From Prunus persica (taxonomy: Eukaryota; Streptophyta; Magnoliopsida; Rosales; Rosaceae), in assembly GCF_000346465.2 (NCBI RefSeq), contig NC_034015.1, positions 13,172,193-13,236,192 of the forward strand: 64,000 nt of DNA. Reading direction: 5' to 3'. The position numbers and the translations under genes are program-made. The notes below the pieces were generated by a model. That model ran no database searches and had not been told where the DNA came from. It worked only from the letters and a program-made list of their open reading frames with translations. Shown piece after piece: positions 23,192-34,933 of the stretch; the first letter of the stretch is position 1, and each line of letters begins with the position of its first letter.

Positions 23192-25399
23192 CAAAATTGT
23201 CGATCACAATGTTTAAAACGTTGCTAATTCATTTTAAATTTAAGGTTCTAAACTCTAGTAAATTAATTGTATATATTGTTGAAATGTATTTGGTCATGTG
23301 TTTCTCACGAGTAAAGGAAAACATGCATGCATTTCTGTTTTCCTTCATTTGTCTTTTCTTCTCTGTACTTTGAAGACTTTGTCTTCACTTTTTCCTCCTA
23401 CCGATTGATTATAATGATCATCGTTTACTTTGCGGTTAATTAATGTGAGGCTATCATCATCAGGTCCAATCCCAGAATCAATTCATCAGTCTTGAGTTGC
23501 TGCATGCTTGACCTGTTATAATAAATGGAGTCTTGGCCTTTACTTTATTTGTTTTATTAATTCATTGTGAACTTTCGAGGGCATTGCCACTGCCAGATAT
23601 CATCCATTCTCATCTTCACCCAAGAAATCCTCCTTTTCGCGGAAGTGAACATCTCATACCAGTTTCAATTTCTATTAAAGGTCACAATTTCAACGACACG
23701 ACGAATCGACAATGAAATTTACATTTCAAGGATGAAACAGTTTTGTGTACTTGAATTCTATTAGGACTGGCATTTTAAATCGGAATACCACATTTACTGA
23801 CCGCATTTTAGCTGCATCTAAACCTACCGCAAATTGCGATTTTAAAACTCACCGTAATTAGCGATTCTCGATGCGGATTTATATTATATTTAAAATATAT
23901 AATATACAGTTCAAGAATAAATAAAAAATTTAAAAAGCTAGCCATTTGTTGGGCATGCCTTGCTTTTGCGCCGAGATCAAAGTATGCTTCTTTTTTCTTC
24001 TTCTTCTCCCCATCTCTCGGTCTTCTTGTCTCCCTTTCTCTTTCTTTTTTTTTCCTACTTCTCTCTCCGTCGCTTTCCATCTCTCATCTCTCACTTTTTC
24101 TCATATTTTTCCTTCTTCTTATCTACCTCTCTCTCTCTTTCTTGTTTCTTCCTGTTTCCTCTCTCTGTCTCTTTCCATCTCCTCTCCCTCTGTTTTTTTT
24201 TTTAAGGACTAGTTTGGGTGGTGGATTTTCTGGGGTTGCTTGGATTGCTTAGCTTGGATTGTTTAGGCCCAAAACGACCCAATCGGTGTATACCGTGTTT
24301 TTTGCGGACACTCATCAATTTGCGGTCAACCGCAACTCTTCGGTTGGTTTGCGGTTTACATGAAATTTTGCGGTGATTGTACCCACTCCTAAATTCTATG
24401 GTCCAAGAAAATTGTGATTACTCCCATTAGATTTAATCTAAAGATAGAGAAAAAAAAAACTGATTTAAAAATTATGACGTCATTATCTTTTACTTGCATC
24501 ATAACACTATTTTAGTTATTAAAAATAAATTAAAGAAAAACCCTAGAGATGAGAAACGAAAACACCACCAATATCTTCCGACGGAGATGAACTTGAAACA
24601 AAAGAAAGAAAAATAAAAATGAGGCAGAATCCACAACCAGGAACTGCCTTCGATAAACCCTCCACCTTCTATTAGCAGACCAAACTTCCATGGTCTTGTG
24701 TCTCCACCCTTCCAAGGCTTTCTTCACCGAAAACCACCACCAGCACCAAGTCCCCTGCTCAATTTGAAAGTCATCGCACTTCCCATATTTCTCATTTGCC
24801 CCCTTCTATCACCATTAGTCTTACTCTGCTTCTCAAAGGCTGAGCCCAATTTCTCTCACCAATGTCACCATCAGAGAGGGAGGTGTCATTCTTTTATTTG
24901 TATCAATGTATTATGTATGAGTAGTTGTATAATAACAAATTATTTTTTTAATGGTATTATTCATGATTAAGTGAGTTTTTTTTATATATTTTTTTTTATA
25001 ACGAATGTATAAGGGATAAGTTTACTATTGATCTAAAAAATTTAGTTCACAATATATGTGAGTCAACCCGAACACGATATGATCACAAATGGGTTAGGTT
25101 AGTGTTGAGAGACACTCAACTAGACTAAGGCGATGACCAATTATTTTTTAATACTAAATAACACGACACAAACAATTGAGGGCGAAATTTTTTCGACTCT
25201 AACTAGCTAGCTTAATGCATAAAGAATTAAAGAGGACGTTGTAAAGGGAGCAATATGCACGAAAACATCATGAAATTTAAGAAATGACATCTATTTGGAT
25301 GAAATTTTAAGTTATAATTTATGACCTCCAAAGTCTATGCCGAGTTTCAGGCAAAATCATAAAATTTTAGGGTGATGCTGTTTCAAAATTTATCTTCAC
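23192..25399. other. Long intergenic region with no gene seen
   Basis: Includes a CT-rich block at about 23990-24205 whose long open frames are low-complexity (Ser, Phe, Leu) and do not look like a protein. The rest is AT-rich spacer. Confidence 0.4.
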
Positions 25400-25642
25400 T
25401 GGGCCTCTTGCCTCACACAAATGATAACTCTTGGGTCTCTGGTCTCAAAACTAAGCTCGTCAAATAGTCTCAAAAGTTTATCTCACCTGGGCTAAAGAAT
25501 ATGAACATCGAAACTAAGCCCTCAAATCATTCAGCCCAAAGTGAGCAAGGGTAAATTCGTTACTCCACACACTACAGAGCCTATATAAGCCACCTTATGT
25601 CACTTCACCCGCCTACTCAGTCTGTTTAGCCACTAGGGTTTT
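25400..25642 (+). promoter_or_regulatory. Promoter with site II elements, TATA box and telo-box
   Basis: Site II motifs TGGGCC (25400-25405), TGGGCT (25488-25493) and an inverted one (25533-25538) precede a TATATAA box at 25582-25588. A telo-box-like TAGGGTTTT lies at 25634-25642, about 50 nt after the TATA box. Site II plus telo-box is the promoter signature of plant ribosomal-protein and snoRNA genes. The downstream region shows no long protein frame but holds two snoRNA candidates. Confidence 0.65.
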
Positions 25643-26148
25643 TCTCCGTTCAAAATCTGCAACATTTACAGTGATAGCTCTAAATAGTTTTTGTTTTTTA
25701 TTTTTGTGTGGCTCAGAATCCGAACATGGAGTTCTGGATGCTGAGCTCAGTATCGATTTTGCTTCGTTTGTTTTAAAGCGCGGCCCTTAAGATCGCCTTC
25801 CTTAGCAACCATGGAAGCGTTTTGAGTCATAGCTGCGCAATAGCAAAACACCATTTAGGAGGGTTTCTTTAGGGTTTTCCTTCTGAACCCTCCTCTTCTC
25901 CCACCTGGGTTTTTCTTCCTGAGGCATTGCTCTGTTTCCATTTGGGTCCTGGAGCTCATTTTCTCATTTTCTGAAACCAAATGGCAAATAGCTTCAATGC
26001 TAGTTGCTCATGGGTGTTTCAGTCAATGGGGAGCTTCAGGCCCATTGGAAACTATTCCTTGTAAATGTCTCAGTCTTGGGTGGGTAACATTCTTATCCCA
26101 TTTTTTGTGTATAGTTTTTTAAATAAATTGATTAAAGTCGGAAAGCTT

Positions 26149-26242
26149 GGCAAGAATGATGATTCAATTAGATGTGTGAAAAAGGGAAATCCTTTTTTTA
26201 TGAACTCAACTATTTGAGGCATTTGGATTTGTCTGACTTGCC
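26149..26242 (+). ncRNA. C/D-box snoRNA candidate, copy 1 (U15-like guide)
   Basis: A terminal stem GGCAAG (26149-26154) pairs exactly with CTTGCC (26237-26242). One base inside it is a consensus C box ATGATGA (26156-26162). A D box CTGA (26233-26236) abuts the 3' stem. This is the full C/D architecture in 94 nt. Upstream of the D box, GAGGCATTTGG is complementary over 11 nt to CCAAATGCCTC in large-subunit rRNA as I remember it; the U15 snoRNA of animals uses the same GAGGCATTTG guide. Here six extra bases separate the guide from the D box. A second near-identical copy lies 0.8 kb downstream. Confidence 0.72.
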
Positions 26243-26939
26243 TGCCATCATTTTCAATCATGTTAGCTTCTTTCTAAGTTGTATCAATGTGTAGATGCAC
26301 ACCTACATTTCAACTGAAAATTATCATAACCTCTCCTGTTTCATTGAGTTCTTTTACTCCAATGGATTTTGTATCCCAATTTCAAAACTTATGATTTAGT
26401 TCCTTTCTGCCTTTTGGATAATTCAGCTTTCCATGTCTTGAGAACACCCTTAATGGTTGTTGCCTATGTTGAAATTGTCTTGTACAACTTGTTCTTGGAA
26501 ATATTGGTTGTTTAGGCTCTCTGTGGTTGGTAAAAGAAATTCCATCTCAAATATTTTGTGAATTTCATATGATGTCCCTGTCTATTTTTGAATGTTACGT
26601 TAAACTTTCATATAATATGTGTTATTGGAGGAGCATTTTGGAGTCAAGAAGTGATCTTTACTGGAAATTGTCTCTTAGTATGCTCGAAGGGGTTAAGATC
26701 AAGGCATGTCTCTGTTGTTATTTGATGCATGTTATTAAAATGTTGTCCATTGTGATTTATGTTTCCTTCATTTTTTTAAAGCAAGATTCGTTTTCACTGT
26801 AATTTTGTTTTGATTTTTTTGATATGTGATGACTTGTATGATTGCTAAAAACAAGTTTAGTCCATAATTGTTTTTATTTTGGAGCTAAAGAGACGGATTT
26901 TTTCAACTTTTTTTTTAATAAGTGGGTGGAAATGGACAT

Positions 26940-27032
26940 GGCAAGAGTGATGATTCAATTAGATGTGTGAGAAAGGGAAATCTTTTTTTATGAACTCAAT
27001 TATTTGAGGCATTTGGATTTGTCTGACTTGCC
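26940..27032 (+). ncRNA. C/D-box snoRNA candidate, copy 2
   Basis: Same architecture as copy 1: stem GGCAAG (26940-26945), C box GTGATGA (26947-26953), D box CTGA (27023-27026), closing stem CTTGCC (27027-27032). Over 93 nt it differs from copy 1 by about four substitutions and one T, all outside the boxes or allowed by them (the C box is RTGATGA in both). Similarity falls away within a few bases outside the stem. That pattern fits selection on the snoRNA itself. Confidence 0.72.
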
Positions 27033-27830
27033 TGCCATAGTTATCCATATTCATCCTTTCTGAATGTAGCCCCTTGGGATGTATGTTTGCGTATGTACAA
27101 TACTGGACCACGAATTGGCATAACTTTTCTTGCTTTATTGGTTCTTTTTAGGTCAAAATTTGAAGTGGGATTTGGTCGCAGAATTTCAAAATGGATTGGT
27201 TGATTTTCTTTCTGCTTTATGTATAATGGTGCACGATTTGAGAATGCCCTTTTTCGTGTTTCGTGATTCTTACCCATTTTGAAATTTCCTTGATTGATAC
27301 CTTACTTGGAATGTATGTAACCCTCTCTTGTGGTAACTGCTTGCTTTTCATCAACATGGTTGGTGAGGTGGTCATATTTTTGTGCAGAAATGATGCGTTG
27401 CAGATCAGAGTCAAGTACACTTGTTCAGTTTTGGTGGTGCCACAATTGCTCTAAAGAGGCAAAACAAACAGCTGGTACTCCTGTTGGCACATGAGGGAGC
27501 TTCTACTTGGATTTGAAGCTTCTCAATCAGCATGAGAGGAGACTCATTGTTGTAAAGCTTGTGGCTAATGTCAGTCACACCCAGCCAAACCTTCGTAACA
27601 ATGCGAATTTTGTTTGTTTTCACAGAGCTATGCTCCAGCTACTCTAATGTACAGGAAGGAAAATTGAATTCTAATGTACGGGGAGCGAAATCTAGGAAAA
27701 TTGCGAAGGATGCCTTGACTAACCGGCATAACTCCTGTATACTTACAACTATGTCTTTGAGATGGAACCATGTAAACTTATGTTGATGAAACAATGTAAA
27801 CTTATGTTGACTCTTGTCTGGTAGATGTAA

Positions 27831-28236
27831 ACTCCCGTCGACTTGGGCATTTTGTTGTGTAGTTTTCTCATGTGGGTTTTAGATTCAGTCATTCAGTGAA
27901 AATGTAGAATGAGATTGAAACAAACAATTGTGTTGAATGAGATTGAAACTTTTCTTGAATTCATGTCAATTGGTGATTGTGAAACTACAAATTCCCACCA
28001 GTGATTAAAAGTGAAAGTTTTGATCTTCATTATCCAGACATTAATTCTTGCAAAGCAAACAGAGGAATTATTAGAAACATGAGCGAGAAGCAGACAGAAA
28101 TAGAACTCTACTTAACTATCCAGAATCAGCAAATCATGGGGGCACTAAACAAAAACTACCCCCAATTTCTTGGCGCATTAATAATAAAAGCCACCAGAAT
28201 TCTTGATCAACCAACAAAAACAAAAAACTTGAAATC
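27831..28236. other. Spacer and 3'-UTR of the S40 gene
   Basis: The part nearest 28236 is probably 3'-UTR of the minus-strand S40 gene. No other feature seen. Confidence 0.4.
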
Positions 28237-28866
28237 TCAATCAAGAAACCCAGTCTTGCGCCAAATGGCATTCCTGACCTGACGCAAGTCCCTACCTTTG
28301 AGGGTCCTCCCCACGCCTTCCAGCACCGAGAACGTGGTCCTCGCCGACAGCCCCGACCCCCTCGCCACCAGCTCGTGCGGCGGCAGCATCTCGTCGTCTC
28401 CGTCGTCATCATCGTCTACGACATCAGCAAGGTCGTCGTTTCTCCGATGCTTCTCCACCGCCCTGGACAGCATGGGAACCTTCATCGGAGCCGAGCTCTG
28501 GAACTTTCTCGAAGTCGGCACGGACTGAGACTGCGACTGCGACTGCGACTGAGACTGAGAAAATCTCGGAATTGAAGGTATGGGCTTCGACGACGATGAT
28601 GAAGAGAGCGCGGGCTTCCGGTACAGGACCGGAGCCGGGAGACCTGGCTCCGGGAGGACCGCGAGTATGCCGGAGTTGACCCGGCGCGTCAGACTGAGCC
28701 GGGGGTTCTGCGCGTCGCTGGGCTCGGTGAAGTCGGTGGTCCAGAAGACCTCGGCCTCGTTGAGCTCCTCGCCCGCGGTGGCGGAGGAAGCCGGCGAGAA
28801 TGAGAAGAAGCCGAGGAAGCGATCTGACGACGGCGATCGTTGGTGGCAGAAGCTGGTTGAATCCAT
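28237..28866 (-). CDS. Senescence regulator S40 family protein
   Basis: A single-exon minus-strand frame of 209 aa. The C terminus has the S40 signature: MLPPHELVAR, then SVLEGVGRTLKGRDLRQVRN and AIWRKTGFLD at the end. The N-terminal half has the typical short motif RFLGFFSF, then AEVFWTTDF and SGILAVLPEP. S40 proteins are small plant proteins associated with leaf senescence and stress, some nuclear; their biochemical role is not known. I chose the ATG at 28866, which opens MDSTSFCHQR. The frame remains open further upstream to 29166, but that part is Lys/Ser-rich and looks like untranslated leader. A GACTGC-type repeat encodes (SQ)6 in the middle and an Asp-rich run follows. Confidence 0.93.
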   Translation of the reverse strand: MDSTSFCHQRSPSSDRFLGFFSFSPASSATAGEELNEAEVFWTTDFTEPSDAQNPRLSLTRRVNSGILAVLPEPGLPAPVLYRKPALSSSSSSKPIPSIPRFSQSQSQSQSQSQSVPTSRKFQSSAPMKVPMLSRAVEKHRRNDDLADVVDDDDDGDDEMLPPHELVARGSGLSARTTFSVLEGVGRTLKGRDLRQVRNAIWRKTGFLD

Positions 28867-30358
28867 TGTTTGTGGATTTTCCTTCCTTTCTTTTTTTGGA
28901 CAGAGAGGAAAGAAAAAGGAGGAGACTTTTGGTTTTGATGTGGCGGACAGACGCAGAGTGTGGTGGGTGAGGCAAAATAAGAAGAGCAGAGAAAGAGAAG
29001 GAAAGTGGGAGGTACCTGAAATTGTTGAAGTGGAGTGGGACCCACGTGTGGGGGAGTTGCTTTCGGAAAGGATATGGGCGTTAGTTTTGGGGGTTTGGAT
29101 TTTAGTTTTTTTTTTTTTTTTTTGGGCGGGTCCTGCAGGCCTTAACGAAGTCGCATCCGAGTCCAATTTTTTCTGGTCCCTAATGGGAAAAATGGATGTT
29201 AATGTGCCGTGTAATCTAAGGATATTAGCGTAGAGTTGGAATTACTACTAGTGGTGGTGCGCACGATCGGTTTGGTTTAAATCTGGATTAACTCCCAATC
29301 TTTTGGTGAAATCATAATCCTACTACATTTGAGCCTAATAAAATTAAACATGATCCAATCTAGATAGTTTTAGGCCACTAGACAATTAAGTAGGGTTATA
29401 ACTCCTATCCATCTATATAATTCAGCCCATTAATATAGGGATTTTATATATATTGAATGTGTAAAATGAAATATAATACGAAATGACTATAATAAATACC
29501 AATATTTCAATGGTTAGACAATGAAATTAATATAAACAATTTCATCTATTTTAGGTATTTTTTTTAAAGAGAAAGGATATATATTGCATTCATAATCTAG
29601 GTGTCACAAAGATCAATATTATTACAAACAACCACATAATTTTAATGCAAATACGGATGCACAATAACCACAAGGAGGTGAATCTAAATACAAATTAGTC
29701 CAACCATGTGCACCTCCACTCATAGCCACATATGACCTAAGAAATTATGGCAAAAAGGTGGCTAGTCTAGAAAAGAACTAGATACATAAAAATACAAGTA
29801 GAGACTACAAACACGAGACAAACTCATAAAGAATTTATATACTTCATTCATATAAATTAAACCTGAAACCTACTCCAATTAATAAGAGACAAATACCATT
29901 AAATCAACGGTTAATTTTTGCAGTTGGGTTTGATTTGGTAGAAAATGTTTGTTGCTTCTAGCTTAATTATAAGTCGAAGTGACGAAACTTGAGAAACTTA
30001 ATAGTTTCTTACCAATATTCAACACACAGGCCAAAAGAAAAAGTAAAATAAAAAACACTAAAATATACAACAATACTTCATTCTAAAAATCACCAAGGAA
30101 GAAAAAATACAATACTTTGGTCATACTCACTTACGTACCAAGATATCCCAAGTCATTTCCTTCCTGGTGTCGACCGATGGAACACCGGAACAGAGTACTG
30201 CGCACACCCGGCGCATTTTAGAAACATACACCTGTCTTCAATCGCAGCTCCAGTTACAGAGTTCCACCCTTACGCTCTGTTTGATTCTCCGATTGAAATC
30301 TCGCAGAGGCTCGTCTCGTTCCATCTTCTTCATTGACTCCACCTTCCCCAAACCCGCG
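28867..30358. other. S40 promoter, spacer, and leader of SNX1
   Basis: 28867-29130 is the leader and promoter side of the S40 gene. 29230-30120 is AT-rich with no gene recognised. 30160-30358 is the probable 5'-UTR of SNX1. Nothing else seen. Confidence 0.4.
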
Positions 30359-33300
30359 ATGCTGACCACGGTAATTACAAATTTGCCCCTGCTCGCTTTC
30401 CTCTTCTTCTATCCCCAAATTATACAATTGGGTCTTAATTTTGTTGATTTGTGTCCTAATTTGGATTTTCCACTTGGCTTCTTCTTGATTGTGTGGTATG
30501 GAGCAGCAGAGAAGTGTATCGGGGTCGTCGCAGAGCCCTAGATCTCCATCCTCGCAGCCGTACCTGTCAGTCTCAGTGACTGATCCTGTGAAATTGGGCA
30601 ATGGCGTCCAGGCCTATATCTCCTATCGTGTAATCACCAAGGTATTCTTTGATTTTTCATCTTCTATTTGTGCTATTAGTCGTAGACTTAATTTGATCCG
30701 GGTTAGGGTTTATTGCAGGATGTGTTTCTGTGAGTGGGTTCATTGCGTAATTAACAATAGCTGCATGGTTGATTGATAGCTCACAGTTAGGGCTGACAAA
30801 GTTCACACCTTGTGATAAAGGGAAATGGGTTGATGAGATTGTTGAAGAAAATTACGAATGATCAATTCAGTTAATGCTAGATTAGGTCTTTAAAAAGCAA
30901 GTAGGAAAATGGGATACCCGGGCATGTAAGAAAGAAATTAAGAATTTGTATCTACATTATCATACAACATGCACTGAAAATTGAAAATTATTCAAGCTTT
31001 ATGTGCCGTAGCATTTCCTTGCTAACTAAGATGGAACAAACTAACAAGAATCTGGATAATGGTTTTGTACGTATGTTTTGGCAGAAGACTTGGGTCTAGT
31101 GTTGGTTTATTAATGATGGAAGATTGATTATTGATTGGATTGGGGACAATGTTGCATTAATCATTATTCTTGTTATCAAATGCGTGCAAATGAACTATGT
31201 TTTTATTATGGATCTTTTGAGGTTGAGCATGCTGTGAATAACATGCTTGGTGACTTGGGCAGAGCTTGCAATCTCTAAGCGGGCTCTTTAAATCTTATTT
31301 TTGTGACTATTGTTGATGCAATCTTATAGGCTTGATTATATTCTTGAGTTTTGACATCTCTGTTATGTTTGTATTACTTTTTGAATGAATACTTTTGCTT
31401 TGGCAGACAAATTTTCCCGAGTACCAAGGGCCGGAGAAGATTGTTATTAGACGGTACAGTGATTTTGTTTGGCTACGTGACCGTCTTTTTGAAAAATACA
31501 AAGGAGTTTTTATTCCTCCTCTCCCCGAAAAGAGTGCTGTAGGTAACAACATCGCTCTACCCACTTTCTTAGGATTCCTTGGTGTACTAAGTAGAAAATA
31601 CCACGTTTACATTTCCGTGAGCATAATTGTTTTCTGCCCCTAAATTATTTTTCTTGCATCATCATGGTACAGCTTGACATACCCAGTTGGATAAAACTTG
31701 GTTAGTGTTTGAAATTGCCAGTCAAGGCATTGTGGTAGTGCGTAGGTGGTTAGCCCACCCTGTGGGAATTTTTGTTTGTAGGTTTGTAACCAGTGAAATG
31801 CTTGGAATGCTTAGGCACCTAAAAAGGCTACCCTTTTTCACTCTTTTACACAAATCTGTTTATTGTGTATTCTAAAGAAGGGCTTAGAGGCAAGAAGTTG
31901 AATTCCAGCAGGACACTTCTGCCCAATCCTATTGCATGCAAGGTGCTTTGTGCATTTTTCTTGTTGGCTACATGAACTTATTATTTTGGGTTTATGTAAG
32001 GATCATGCATTGATGGTTTTCCTAGTCTTTGTAAAATGTGATTAATGAAGTTTTAATAAGATTATGTTGGAATAATTTTAAATATAACAGGACTAACTTC
32101 AGTCTTTCTAATGCAGAAAAGTTCCGTTTCAGTGCTGAATTCATTGAGATGAGGCGTCAAGCATTGGATGTATTTGTTAATCGAATAGCTTCACATCATG
32201 AGCTTCAGCAAAGTGAGGATCTGAGAACATTCTTGCAGGCAGATGAAGAGGTGATGTTTCTAAACTGATGCCTTGAGTTACACAGTTCACTACTATGAAA
32301 GTCAATAGGTCACCTGTGTTGGACATCTGAAAAATAGCTGAACTGATTCTTTGTTGTGCACACAAAAACACATACCTCTAATAAGAATTTATATTGTATA
32401 ATGTGCAAAGGCTTCAGAGTATTTGACATGTTTCTGTAACTTGTTCAGACAATGGAGAGATTAAGGTTTCATGAGACTGGTATCTTTAAGAAGAAGCCAG
32501 CAGATTTGATGCAAATCTTCAAGGTAACATAGACTCTGCACAATGTTCCAAAGATGAACAGTTTGCATGAGCTATTCATTAAAAAAAGAAAAGCATTTCA
32601 TGAGTTATTAAGGAACATTCTGTAACTTCTTCTTATTTTGCATATGCTCTAGCTGGTACTTCTCATTTTCAATAAATTTAGACAAGTGACCTGTAATGGG
32701 CACATTGTAAGGTTAATTTTCTGATTCAAGTACTGAAAATCTGTAGAAAATTGTCACTGTCATATTTATGACCTATGTTGTAGACATTGTGTAGCCAAAT
32801 AGAAAAGCAGAACATTTATCTGTTGTGGAATATTTGAAGAAGAGAGCTCCTCGCAACCTCTGTCTTGAATGCAACATAACACTTTAGCCATCTGAGAGCA
32901 TTATTTGGATTCTGTAAAGTCAGTTCTGCTTGATGATAAATCCAATTCTTTCAAATTCTTTCAATGTTTAAAATTTTAAAAATTTGCTAAGTCTGTTGTC
33001 AAGTGAATCAAAAGGAGCAGTCCTTTATCCACTGCACAATTCATTCCTTGTGCATTTATGATCTCTATTGGACTGAATAGGCCACTTAAACTAGTACACT
33101 TTCCTTTTGGAGTGATTATCTGATTGAGCAATAACAGCACCTGCATGTTTGACAGGATGTACAATCTAAAGTGAGCGATGTTGTTCTTGGAAAGGAAAAG
33201 CCAGTGGAAGAGTCAAATCCAGAATATGAGAAGTTGAAACACTACATCTTTGAGCTTGAAAACCACTTGGCTGAAGCCCAGAAGCATGCATACCGTCTTG

Positions 33301-34933
33301 TAAAGAGGCACAGAGGTAATAACAATGAAGGCTTAACTTTATAGTAGTTATTATTTCTGTATCAGGTGCTCGCTTCTTTATTCTTAATTAGTACGTGTGT
33401 ATAGGATAAAATTTGATTGTTTTTAACTATATTTATGCAGAGCTTGGACAGTCTCTCTCAGATTTCGGGAAAGCAGCCAAGCTCCTTGGAGCTTGTGAAG
33501 GTGATGCTCTTGGAAAGGCTTTCACCGAGCTTGGGGCAAAGTCAGAGGCATTATCAATCAGACTGCAAAAGGAGGTATGCTTCAATTGAGAACGCAGCAT
33601 AAATTAGTGTTCCAGTGTGTACATTTTGTTGAGGTTGCCTCTCTGTGTATATGCCTGGTGTTGACTTTTGTTGTGCATTATGTTTTATTTAAGAGCTTAT
33701 CATGTTATATTGTAGTATTACTGTTCTTGTATTTCTTTGTAGGCTCACCAACTCTTAATGAATTTTGAAGAACCCTTGAAAGATTATGTTCGCGCTGTGC
33801 AATCTATTAAGGTGAGTGCAGTTTGACTTTATTAATGTTTTCAGAATATATCATCTCTCATTGCATTTTTCTCTTTCCCCATTAGATAATACTGTAGGTG
33901 TATGGCTTAAGCTTAAATATTGATCCTCAATATTTTTTCCTGTGGGAAAATCTAATTCATGGTTACAAATTATTGGTAGAATCTTATTCCTGCCCATTTG
34001 GCACTATACTTGTAGAATTTGTCCCCTCCCTTTCCGGATAATCTTTATATCTCATAAAAGCTGATCCTGGAAAAGTTAAGAAGTGGCTATGAATTATTTG
34101 TAGAAATTTTTATTTCCCAACCTATTTTGGCCTTCTGGATAATCTTCATTTGTCATAGAAGCTGCTGATCCTTCTGCTTTTGTGTGTTGAAACAGGCCAC
34201 GATAGCTGAGAGAGCAAATGCCTTCAGACAACAGTGTGAACTTGCTGAAACAATTAAGTTGAAGGAGATAAATCTGTATGCATCTAGCCAACTATTGTGT
34301 TTCTCTGCTTGTCTGAATTTACTGTTAGGCTGGCCACTTGTAAATCGAAAGCATAGACAAGTAGCCAGTATTAAAATGGCTGGCCTCTTCAAGTTTTTCA
34401 GTAAACAAAGAAATGATTAAGAATTAAAAATTGCAAAAAAATTGTAGATGACAACCAATTGATTCAACTAGAGTTGGATTTCACTCACCATGTTGATTTA
34501 GACATCATGATGCTCTTTCTTTTCTGTAACTGTTTGTTGGTCTGATGATTGGTTTAATCCCTTTTTGTCAATTGGTTTGCAGTGAAAAACTCATGCTAAC
34601 GCGATCAGACAGGGTTGGAGAAGCTGAGCACGAGTACAAAGGGGCAAGTCATCTGATGCAATAGTATATGGTGTACACATTAGGGATCTTCATTATTTGA
34701 CTAGAATTCGTTTTGTGATGCAGTTGAAGGCTGAGGGTGAGGAAGCGAGTAGAAGATTTGAAACAATGGTGCGTCTGATGAACGAAGAGATTGTCCGTTT
34801 TCAGGAACAAAAAACAACAGACATGGGGATCGCTTTCCACGAATTTGCCAAAGGACAGGCACGCCTGGCAAATAGTATTGCAGATGCTTGGCGAAGTCTC
34901 CTCCCCAAGCTCGAAACTTGTTCCTCTGCATAG
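30359..34933 (+). CDS. SNX1: Sorting nexin 1 (PX-BAR retromer subunit)
   Basis: Eleven exons (30359-30370, 30504-30641, 31407-31542, 32117-32250, 32449-32523, 33156-33315, 33441-33574, 33743-33811, 34196-34275, 34583-34643, 34724-34933) give 402 aa, the length I recall for Arabidopsis SNX1. The PX domain (residues about 20-140) has [30 protein letters not shown] and PPLPEKSAV, including the phosphoinositide-binding RRYSDF. The BAR domain follows, ending [20 protein letters not shown]. It binds endosomal membranes and works with SNX2 and the VPS26-29-35 core, for example in PIN2 and vacuolar sorting. Intron 10 has a GC donor (GGG|GCAAGT). The N terminus is the softest part: the alternative is an ATG at 30498 giving MEQQRSVSG; the chosen model splices a 12-nt first exon (MLTT) to QQRSVSG. 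Confidence 0.95.

Larger units (their letters stand above)
25615..27830 (+). ncRNA. Candidate snoRNA host transcript
   Basis: Region downstream of the site II/TATA/telo-box promoter and containing two C/D snoRNA candidates. No conserved long coding frame is seen. Short frames exist, such as a 27-residue one from the ATG at 25981 that opens MANSFNASCSW. Start and end are estimates, and I cannot place its exons. It may instead be a short-peptide gene. Confidence 0.4.

Noticed and set aside
23808..24212. Overlapping long frames on both strands in a CT-rich block
   Set aside because: Composition is almost only Ser, Phe, Leu or Arg, Lys, Glu, as expected from CT/GA repeats. No domain.
26826..26920. 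Further C/D snoRNA starting at GTGATGA (26826-26832)
   Set aside because: No CTGA box or closing stem is found within a reasonable distance.
28867..29166. N-terminal extension of the S40 protein
   Set aside because: Lys/Ser-rich, unlike S40 family N termini. The family sequence begins at the ATG at 28866.
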